Below are positions 51,181-58,230 of a DNA stretch of 64,000 bases, piece after piece (position 1 is the stretch's first letter; each line of letters begins with the position of its first letter). The translations under genes and the position numbers were made by a program. Origin of the DNA: Polycladidibacter stylochi (GTDB taxonomy: Bacteria > Pseudomonadota > Alphaproteobacteria > Rhizobiales > Stappiaceae); assembly GCF_001562055.1 (NCBI RefSeq), contig NZ_LLWE01000018.1, positions 1-64,000 on the forward strand, in the 5' to 3' direction. The notes under the pieces were generated by a model. That model saw nothing but the letters and a program-made list of their open reading frames with translations, made no database searches and was not told the DNA's origin.

Positions 51181-51526
51181 ATTTTTTGGTAGAACTGTCG
51201 CGAGTTTTTATTTTACTTTACATAGTGTGCTACATTGATTTTACATTTAAATGTACCCCTGGGGATGATAATTTCTATTAGTATTCTATTTTTGCTATTT
51301 AATTGGGAATAGTAAATGAAAGCATTATTAACTCGCCAGTTTTGTTAAACAGCTGCATTGTTGTCTTCATGATGTAAGGCGCGTTGAGGTAGCTCGTTTC
51401 CTTTTTTTTACGATTGTAGATCGACCAACAAATATATGCTTTTGTAGTAAATATTACTTACAATACTGCTATTGTTAATTGTTGAGACGAAATAAAGCGT
51501 AACTTTAGTATTACTGGTTACTTCAA
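51181..51526. other. AT-rich gap between the two glycosyltransferase genes
   Basis: About 345 bases without a gene or a clear terminator. The length suggests that the second gene has its own promoter, but I could not pick one. Confidence 0.4.
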
Positions 51527-52333
51527 ATGCACATTAAGTATTTTGCGATTAATCTTGAAAAGGCTGTTGAGCGGCGTCAGCATATGCAGTTGCAGGCTGC
51601 CAAATGGGGGCTAGATATTCATTTCTTTTGTGCGGTTACGCCCGATACTATGGTGGGCGTTCAGCATAAATATTATGCGAAAAAAGCACAGCAGCACTTT
51701 GGACGTGAACTTGCGCCAACTGAACTGGCGTGTGGCCTAAGCCATTTAGAGTTATGGCGGCAACTAGAGCAGGATGACACAGCAGATGCCTTTGTGATTT
51801 TTGAAGATGATGTGATTATTGAAACAGACCTACCGCGGCTGCTCGCAGGGGTTCGTTTTGCAGATATAAAACTCTTGAAGCTGGCAAACCTATGGCAATC
51901 CAAAGGTTATGTTATTGAGAAACTAACTGAAGGCTATGAACTTGTTCAGGTTTTAAAAACAAGTGAGGGAGCAGGGGCATATTTAATTGCAAAAGATGCA
52001 GTTAGCTCACTTATTGATTATTGTCAGGACTTTCGAAAGCCTATTGATACACTGGTAGATGATTATACACTTTTTAAAACTGCTGCTCATAGCATCTTCC
52101 CGCATCCAGTTCTGCAAGTACACGAAGCAGCTGGAGATACTCCACTTGCCTCTAGTCTGGATAGTGATCGGGCGTCGTTTGTTAATTATCGAATGGGAAA
52201 AAAGAATTGGCTCAGGTATAAAATTAATAAACGAAAATGGAAAACACATAAAAAAGTTCTTGAGTTAATCTTCCGAGTAAAATGCGTACTTGGGCGCAAT
52301 AAACTTCAAAAGTATCCGGGAGTATTATCATAA
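51527..52333 (+). CDS. glycosyltransferase family 25-type protein, second tandem copy
   Basis: A 268-residue paralogue of the preceding gene. Near-identical blocks include HMQLQAAKWGLDIHFF, ELACGLSHLELWRQLE and VIFEDDV, and both end in KYPGVLS, while the central and C-terminal parts have many substitutions. All family motifs are kept in both, so both may be active with different acceptors. The ATG at 51527 has only a weak ribosome site. Not an exact repeat, so duplication is not recent. Confidence 0.85.
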   Translation: MHIKYFAINLEKAVERRQHMQLQAAKWGLDIHFFCAVTPDTMVGVQHKYYAKKAQQHFGRELAPTELACGLSHLELWRQLEQDDTADAFVIFEDDVIIETDLPRLLAGVRFADIKLLKLANLWQSKGYVIEKLTEGYELVQVLKTSEGAGAYLIAKDAVSSLIDYCQDFRKPIDTLVDDYTLFKTAAHSIFPHPVLQVHEAAGDTPLASSLDSDRASFVNYRMGKKNWLRYKINKRKWKTHKKVLELIFRVKCVLGRNKLQKYPGVLS

Positions 52334-52416
52334 ATACATGCCAGCCGTATTATTTTGAGTGGGTATGTGCAACTTATATAAGCCAAACCGTAAAATATGA
52401 TGATTTAATCATAATT

Positions 52417-52914
52417 TCATGGACACCAGTGTTGCAGAAGTACATAGCTATCTGTTTTTAAAATTATATTATTCACGCAGTTGGGCTCTATTAACCATTC
52501 ATTCTTTTTGTAGAAAGCGCTTTCATCGAATGATTCGGTTTTTATTAGGATATACCAGGTTCCATAGCTGAGAAAACCGCTATGTCCCCAGTCGATAGAT
52601 TCATTTTCATTAAGTTTATTAAGGCTTTCTTCATTTAGTACTATTCGTATTTTATTTAAAAGATAAGAGCTTGGGAGAATATAATATAAACTTAAGAATA
52701 GCGTAGGAATGATCAGGGCTATGGCGATCCATAGTCTTGTTAGGACGACAAGGTGAATAAAACCTAAGATAATTAGTGAGTTCAATACAAAAAAATCATA
52801 GGGGAACCATTGGTTGAAATACTCAAAATTATAGTGAAGAAGTGTACTGGAAATAAAATTATGATAATGTTTAATATAGTGAGCGCGATTTTCATCGTAA
52901 TACCTGATTTGCAA
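52417..52914 (-). CDS. hypothetical membrane protein, possibly 5'-truncated
   Basis: A minus-strand ORF of 165 residues from a TTG at 52914. It has two adjacent hydrophobic segments (FFVLNSLIILGFIHLVVL and LWIAIALIIPTLFLSLYYIL) and a C-terminal part rich in Asn and Trp. The same frame stays open upstream to 53004 (peptide including DQDYQYYNINAELPNQNYEL) but contains no ATG or GTG, so either the start is a non-standard codon or the 5' end has been lost. I do not recognise the family. Confidence 0.5.
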   Translation of the reverse strand: MQIRYYDENRAHYIKHYHNFISSTLLHYNFEYFNQWFPYDFFVLNSLIILGFIHLVVLTRLWIAIALIIPTLFLSLYYILPSSYLLNKIRIVLNEESLNKLNENESIDWGHSGFLSYGTWYILIKTESFDESAFYKKNEWLIEPNCVNNIILKTDSYVLLQHWCP

Positions 52915-53130
52915 TTCATAATTTTGATTCGGTAATTCTGCATTAATATTATAATACTGATAATCTTGGTCAAATATTGTTATTTGTGGTGGCGTGATAT
53001 CGAGTTAAGACAAATTTACTTAATGGCCTAAGCTTTTTTCATTATTTCTACATTGAACTGTTGTTTGTTGGATACGTAAATTCCCTAGTAGTGATTTGCA
53101 TTGGATTGCGAAACACTTGGGGAATTAAAG

Positions 53131-54702
53131 ATGAAAACACAATCAACTCGCCGGACTTTTTTGAAAACGACTGCCGCTAGCGGGGTTATGCTTGGCACGG
53201 GGCTGGGCATGCCCTCGCTCTCACGTGCGGCATCGCGGCCCGTTGTTACCCACGGGGTGCAGAGCGGAGATGTTAGTGCGCACTCTGCCATGGTATGGTC
53301 GCGCAGTGACCGCGCTGCCAAAATGCATTTGGAGCTGGATACGGTGGAGAGCTTTAAAGATCCACTCAAATTGGCCCCCACAAATGCGCTGCCCAATACG
53401 GATTTTGCCGCTAAGCGACTGTTGGAACAGTTACCTGCCGATCAAGAGATTTTTTACCGCATTCAGTTTGAAGACTTGAATGATGTCAACGGGTTGAGTG
53501 AGCCTGTTATCGGTCGTTTCCGTACCGGCCCGATGTCGAAACGCTCTGTACGTTTTGTTTGGTCTGGTGATACAGCAGGCCAGGGATGGGGTATTGATGT
53601 GGCGCGCGGCGGCATGAAAACCTATGCAACTATGGCCCAGCATAAACCTGATTTCTTTATTCATAGTGGGGATACTGTTTACTCTGACGGCCCTATGAAA
53701 GAAGAGGTACCACTTGCTGATGGCAGTATTTGGAAGAATATTGTGACCCCTGAAAAGTCCAAGGTTGCAGAAACGCTGAATGAGTTTCGCGGGCAGTGGA
53801 AATACAATCTGCTTGATGAGAACCTCAAGGCGTTTAATGCTGAAGTGCCGACATTTTTCCAGTGGGATGATCATGAAGTGGTCAATAACTGGTCTTCTAG
53901 CAAAGATTTGTTGAATGATGCGCGTTACAGTGAAAAGAACGTTGGTGTGTTGGCCGCACGGGCAGGGCGGGCTTTTCATGAAATGACACCGATTAGCTAT
54001 ACACCGGCGGAACCGGGGCGGGTTTATAGGAAAGTCCCTTATGGGCCTTTGGTGGATGTGTTCTTTCTCGATTTACGCAGCTATCGCGGCGCCAATGGCG
54101 CTTCTATGGAAAGTGAGCTGAGCGATGCGGCACGGATTTTAGGGGCAACCCAACTGGCATGGCTCAAGCGTGAGCTGGCCGCCTCTCGTGCCACCTGGAA
54201 GGTGATTGCCTGTGATATGCCTATTGGCTTGATTGTCTGGGATAACTGGAAGGAAAAGAGCGGCGCAGAAGCGGTGGCCAATGGAGACCATGGTAGCCCT
54301 AAGGGGCGCGAGTTGGAATTTGCCAATCTACTACACTTTATCAAGGCGGCTGAAATTGAGAATGTGGTATGGCTGACGGCAGATGTGCACTATACGGCTG
54401 CGCATTACTATAACCCGAACAATGCAGCGTTCCAGGAGTTCAACGGTTTTTGGGAGTTTGTAACCGGACCCATTCATGCAGGTACATTCGGCCCGAATGG
54501 TTTGGACAAGACTTTTGGCCCCGAAGTGAAATTTATGAAAGCACCAAAAGAGGGACAGTTTAACCTGCCACCGTCGGACGGGTTGCAGTTCTTCGGGATT
54601 GTTGATGTGGACGGTGCCAGTGAGCATTTGACTGTGCGGTTGATGGATAGTGCTAATAACGAGTTGTACCGGCAAACGTTGGAGCCTGTTGGTAAAATAT
54701 AG
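53131..54702 (+). CDS. phoD: PhoD-type alkaline phosphatase, Tat-exported
   Basis: A 523-residue metallophosphoesterase of the PhoD type, releasing phosphate from phosphomonoesters or diesters in the periplasm. It has a twin-arginine signal (STRRTFLKTTAAS, cleavage expected after SRAAS), an N-terminal beta domain (VTHGVQSGDVSAHSAMVWSR) and metal-binding motifs VWSGDTAG, FIHSGDTVYSD, FQWDDHEVVNNWS and LTADVHYTAAHYY. The ATG at 53131 with GGGGAA upstream is used; the frame is open from 53101. PhoD enzymes usually bind calcium and iron. No Pho box was identified. Confidence 0.93.
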   Translation: MKTQSTRRTFLKTTAASGVMLGTGLGMPSLSRAASRPVVTHGVQSGDVSAHSAMVWSRSDRAAKMHLELDTVESFKDPLKLAPTNALPNTDFAAKRLLEQLPADQEIFYRIQFEDLNDVNGLSEPVIGRFRTGPMSKRSVRFVWSGDTAGQGWGIDVARGGMKTYATMAQHKPDFFIHSGDTVYSDGPMKEEVPLADGSIWKNIVTPEKSKVAETLNEFRGQWKYNLLDENLKAFNAEVPTFFQWDDHEVVNNWSSSKDLLNDARYSEKNVGVLAARAGRAFHEMTPISYTPAEPGRVYRKVPYGPLVDVFFLDLRSYRGANGASMESELSDAARILGATQLAWLKRELAASRATWKVIACDMPIGLIVWDNWKEKSGAEAVANGDHGSPKGRELEFANLLHFIKAAEIENVVWLTADVHYTAAHYYNPNNAAFQEFNGFWEFVTGPIHAGTFGPNGLDKTFGPEVKFMKAPKEGQFNLPPSDGLQFFGIVDVDGASEHLTVRLMDSANNELYRQTLEPVGKI

Positions 54703-54737
54703 AAGAAAAATAATTAAAAACGCAATGTAATACTATG

Positions 54738-54767
54738 AGCTCCTTCGTAAAATGAGGGAGCTTTTTT
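54738..54767 (+). terminator. Rho-independent terminator after phoD
   Basis: AGCTCC / GGAGCT stem with a 13-base loop and six T, 35 bases after the stop. Confidence 0.75.
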
Positions 54768-55109
54768 GTAAAACAAAATTTGTATAAGTAAAATTATTTG
54801 TTATTTTCTTGATCGTTAAGTCATAATTGTAAACCTGTTTATATGATGTTTCGTTAAATATTTACTGCGTTTATATAAATTGTGTTTAGTGTTTTTGGGT
54901 GATTTATTATAAGAATACTTAATAAGTATATTGTATATATATTGAAAGTGTATTTTATTTATATTAGGAAAACTACAAATTTACTTGACTTGTGTTATTG
55001 ATAATTAATTATAAGTAAACTTGACAATAAGATTCATATTTAATATTTGTCGGTTGTAAATTGCTATTAGCCGCCGCCATAGCTTATTGTAAAATTCAGC
55101 GGTAATTAC
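54768..55109 (+). promoter_or_regulatory. AT-rich control region of the TonB-dependent receptor, with Fur-like palindrome
   Basis: The region is very AT-rich. It has a palindrome ATAATTAATTAT at 55001-55012 inside TGATAATTAATTATAA, resembling a Fur-type site (TGATAAT...ATTATCA). Two ACTTGAC repeats lie at 54983 and 55018, giving -35-like TTGACT (54985) and TTGACA (55021). Iron control would suit a receptor gene but is inferred. Confidence 0.4.
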
Positions 55110-57329
55110 ATGAAAAATAAACAAATTCACTTGGCAGCTCTTTCTGCCGGGGCGCTAGTGCTTTGCGTCAGTCCATCACACTCAGAGCAAAACAAGAAGA
55201 CAGTCGATCTCGATCGTATTGAAGTTCACTCTCCACTGGATGGCATTGATAGTACGCAAGTGGTGGGGAATGAAGAAATCAGCCTCAAAAGTGGTGGAGA
55301 CCTTTCTAAGGTTTTGCGTAGCACGCCGGGGGTGTTTACACGTGCAGCAACGGATAACCCCGGTTTTTCAGTCAATATCCGCGGTTTGCAAGGGAGTGGC
55401 CGTGTTAACTCGATGATTGACGGTATACCCCAGACCTTCAGGAACCTTTCGGGGCATGGAGGGACACCTGATCCACTGGTGTTTATGGATCCCTTTATGG
55501 TAGGGGAAGTTGATATCAATAAAGGAGCTACAGCCGGAGCTGATGGTTTAGGTACGCTTAACGGTTCGGTTAATTTTAAAACAATTGATGTTGATGATGT
55601 GTTGCTTGAAGGGCGCAATGCTGGCGCTATGATTAAAACCGAGGCAGGTACGAACGGCTATGGTGTGGGTGTGCTTGGTGCCGGCGCTATGCGTTATCGT
55701 TTTGGTGATGATAGCTATGTTGAGGCCTTGGGGGCATATACAGCAAGAATTACCGATGCTTTTGATGATGGTTCGGGACAACGGGTACCCAAAGAGAAAC
55801 TGTTTTCGCGTGAGTTTAACGATACTGAGCGCAAACCTGAAAACGGATTGTTCAAACTTTCTTATGCACTGAACAAGGTCAACAAATTTAGTGCACAAGC
55901 TATGAAATATAAAAATACATTCAATGTATTTACGGATGATTACACTTGGAACCTAGATAATAAAGGTGGCAAGTTTAGCTACGAACTCACGCCAGATAGT
56001 GATTATATCAGTGCACAGTTTACTGGATACGTGAATAAATCCGAGCTGCGGTTCCCTGAAAAAACAAAGCAGGGTGGGGGGACTTATAATGGCCGAGAGG
56101 GTGATATACTCTCTGCCGGTGGTAGTGTGAGTAATACAAGTTATTTTGAACTTGATAATGGCCTTGAAATCGACCTGCAGCTTGGCGGTGCTTACCACTT
56201 TGATGATTACAAAGGAAATGAAAAGCGCGGCTCTAACCCTGAGGGGAAGTTGCAAAAATGGGGCGGTTTTGGGGATAGCCTTTTCAGCTATGGCGATTGG
56301 AAGTTTAAAGCTGGACTGCGATATGATGCCTACACAATTGATGGCGTAGAAACGTATAACAAAGACTTCTCGGTAGCAAGCCGTATCAAGCGCTCAGAAA
56401 ATAACTTTAATCCAAATCTAAAACTGTCTTACCAGGCTTTAGATTGGCTTAGCCTTTATGGTTCGTTTGCAAAAACATCCAGAGCACCTACCACCAGTGA
56501 AATGTTTTATAGTTTCCATGATTTCACCGGATACGGGAACCCTAAAACATACAACATGGACTTGAAGGCTGAGAAAAGCACGCAGTTTGAAGTTGGCTTT
56601 AAAGTTGATGCGCAAGATTTGGTATTGGAAAACGATCGTCTGATTTTTGCGGCCAATTACTTTAACAACCGCATCAAAGATTTTATTGGTCAAGGTATTA
56701 ATTACGATGTCGAAAGAGCCAGTAACGAAATGCAGGCTGCGATGGCAAGCGGTGATATGGCGACATATATGCGCATTTATGAAGCCATGATGTCTGAGCC
56801 AATGAAATACATGAATGCGACTAACACAGTAGCCATGCAAGGTATTGAGCTATCGGCTGGTTATGATGCTAGGGACTTTTATGTAAACGGTGCTTTTACT
56901 TGGTCTGATACGGATCAACCCATGGGTGCATTTGCCGGAATGGGGAATGACTCTGGCCGTTTATCGCCGTACATTGCAAGCCTTGATGTTGGTACAAGGT
57001 GGTTTGATGAAGCTTTAACTATTGGTGGTAAGTTGCGATACGTTGGCGAATACCAACAAGCTTTCCCTGGTGGTTTGGCAGCAATGAGCGATCCTACGAA
57101 AACTGCTTATAAATATGTGACAACGAAGTCATATACCCTGCTTGACGTATATAGCTCTTATGAACCAACTGAGAATTTTAAGTTTACCGTTGGTGTTGAT
57201 AATATTTTGGATGCTTTTTATATCCCTGCGTCTGCTGGGATGAATATCGGGGGAGCTGATGGTGTTAACAATCCACGTTATGGCGGCCGCGGGCGGACCA
57301 TTAAAGCCTCGGCTACAGTGCGTTTTTAA
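55110..57329 (+). CDS. TonB-dependent outer-membrane receptor, haem/haemoprotein-receptor-like
   Basis: A 739-residue receptor. After a signal peptide (about 1-26, ending SHS) comes the plug domain: VDLDRIEVHSPLDG, LSKVLRSTPGVFTRAATDNP, FSVNIRGLQGSGRVNSMIDG. A 22-strand barrel follows and ends in the terminal Phe (TIKASATVRF). The SRAPTTSEMF run followed by NMDLKAEKSTQFEVGFK corresponds to the FRAP/NxxL region of haem and haemoglobin receptors, so iron or haem import is favoured. No tonB/exb genes are close. A hairpin terminator follows and a bacterioferritin gene is next. Confidence 0.85.
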   Translation: MKNKQIHLAALSAGALVLCVSPSHSEQNKKTVDLDRIEVHSPLDGIDSTQVVGNEEISLKSGGDLSKVLRSTPGVFTRAATDNPGFSVNIRGLQGSGRVNSMIDGIPQTFRNLSGHGGTPDPLVFMDPFMVGEVDINKGATAGADGLGTLNGSVNFKTIDVDDVLLEGRNAGAMIKTEAGTNGYGVGVLGAGAMRYRFGDDSYVEALGAYTARITDAFDDGSGQRVPKEKLFSREFNDTERKPENGLFKLSYALNKVNKFSAQAMKYKNTFNVFTDDYTWNLDNKGGKFSYELTPDSDYISAQFTGYVNKSELRFPEKTKQGGGTYNGREGDILSAGGSVSNTSYFELDNGLEIDLQLGGAYHFDDYKGNEKRGSNPEGKLQKWGGFGDSLFSYGDWKFKAGLRYDAYTIDGVETYNKDFSVASRIKRSENNFNPNLKLSYQALDWLSLYGSFAKTSRAPTTSEMFYSFHDFTGYGNPKTYNMDLKAEKSTQFEVGFKVDAQDLVLENDRLIFAANYFNNRIKDFIGQGINYDVERASNEMQAAMASGDMATYMRIYEAMMSEPMKYMNATNTVAMQGIELSAGYDARDFYVNGAFTWSDTDQPMGAFAGMGNDSGRLSPYIASLDVGTRWFDEALTIGGKLRYVGEYQQAFPGGLAAMSDPTKTAYKYVTTKSYTLLDVYSSYEPTENFKFTVGVDNILDAFYIPASAGMNIGGADGVNNPRYGGRGRTIKASATVRF

Positions 57330-57373
57330 CGGCAATAAGGCGCTTAGATAGCTGAAGTAAAATGGGAATATTT

Positions 57374-57404
57374 AAGGTGGCGCTTTTCTAGTGCCGCCTT
57401 TTTC
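57374..57404 (+). terminator. Rho-independent terminator after the TonB-dependent receptor
   Basis: AAGGTGGC / GCCGCCTT (one G-U pair) with an eleven-base loop and a T-run, 45 bases after the stop. Confidence 0.8.
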
Positions 57405-57457
57405 TGTTTTGTCTACGGTTTTCTTGGAGAGCGCTTATTGCAAGTGCCTCCTAATCT

Positions 57458-57480
57458 TAGTTTAGAATAAATCTAAACTA
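57458..57480 (+). promoter_or_regulatory. ICE-like Irr box upstream of bacterioferritin
   Basis: A perfect nine-base inverted repeat TAGTTTAGA / TCTAAACTA with a five-base spacer. Its core TTTAGAATAAATCTAAA (57461-57477) fits the iron control element TTTAGAANNNTTCTAAA bound by Irr in rhizobia and relatives, with one mismatch. Irr acts in low iron, and repression of bfr then would make sense. Binding is inferred. Confidence 0.65.
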
Positions 57481-57500
57481 TTGTCTTGTGTTGTTAAATA

Positions 57501-57530
57501 CCCTATTATTTAGATGGTTAAATAATAGGG
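57501..57530 (+). promoter_or_regulatory. 12-base perfect inverted repeat in the bacterioferritin 5' region
   Basis: CCCTATTATTTA (57501-57512) and TAAATAATAGGG (57519-57530) pair perfectly around a six-base GATGGT spacer, 40 bases before the ATG. In RNA this would be a stable hairpin; as DNA it could be a second operator. No T-run follows. Confidence 0.6.
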
Positions 57531-57569
57531 GGCGTAGCTCTCGCATTTAAGAATAGGAAGGGCTATGCC

Positions 57570-58055
57570 ATGAAAGGTAATGCTGCTGTCATTGAGCGTT
57601 TGAATATTGCATTGCAATTGGAAATTGGCGCGGTGAATATGTATCGCTTACATGCAAAGCGTTTGGACGATTTGGGCTTTAAAGGGTTAGCAGCTAAAGA
57701 ACTTGAAGAATCTGCCGAAGAGCAAGACCACGCCGACCAATTGCTTGAGCGCATTCTTTTCTTAGGTGGTGTGCCGCAAATGGGGGCAGGCTCGCTGGAT
57801 AATGCCGGTACTGATTTAATTTCTATTCTCAAAGCCGACTTGGCTGGTGAGGAAACCGCGCATGCATCCTACAAAGAATCCCGTGAAGTTTGTGAGCGTG
57901 AGGGTGATTATGTAACTATGAAGCTGTTTGACGGTTTGATTGCTGATGAAGAGGGGCATATCGACTTCCTGGAAACGCAACTCGAACTGATTGAAACAAT
58001 CGGAATTCAGAACTACGGCATGCTGAATTCGGCTGCGGCCAATGCGAGTGAATAA
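57570..58055 (+). CDS. bfr: bacterioferritin-family iron-storage protein lacking the usual haem-ligand Met
   Basis: A 161-residue four-helix ferritin of the bacterioferritin type, storing iron as ferric mineral in a 24-subunit shell. All six ferroxidase ligands are in place: Glu18, Glu51, His54, Glu94, Glu127 and His130. The haem-binding Met52 of Escherichia coli Bfr is Gln52 here (ESAEEQDHADQ), so this subunit should not bind the inter-subunit haem in the usual way. AGGAAGGG precedes the ATG. It is preceded by an ICE-like box and a hairpin, and followed by a terminator. A bacterioferritin subunit that works with a haem-binding partner is an alternative reading. Confidence 0.92.
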   Translation: MKGNAAVIERLNIALQLEIGAVNMYRLHAKRLDDLGFKGLAAKELEESAEEQDHADQLLERILFLGGVPQMGAGSLDNAGTDLISILKADLAGEETAHASYKESREVCEREGDYVTMKLFDGLIADEEGHIDFLETQLELIETIGIQNYGMLNSAAANASE

Positions 58056-58080
58056 AACTATCGGAGATTAAAAATAAATC

Positions 58081-58112
58081 AGGAAGCTAGACGTTTTGTC
58101 GCTTCCTTTTTT
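58081..58112 (+). terminator. Rho-independent terminator after bacterioferritin
   Basis: AGGAAGC / GCTTCCT stem with an inner GAC / GTC pair set and a T-run of six, 25 bases after the stop. Confidence 0.85.
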
Positions 58113-58230
58113 ATTAAAACCCTATGCAATCAAAAGTGTATAAATAATATATTTACAACTCATATTGACATCTGCTCATACATATTGTGTTTCTTTCCAT
58201 TGGATTTACTAATAGTACTTTGGGCAAGCG

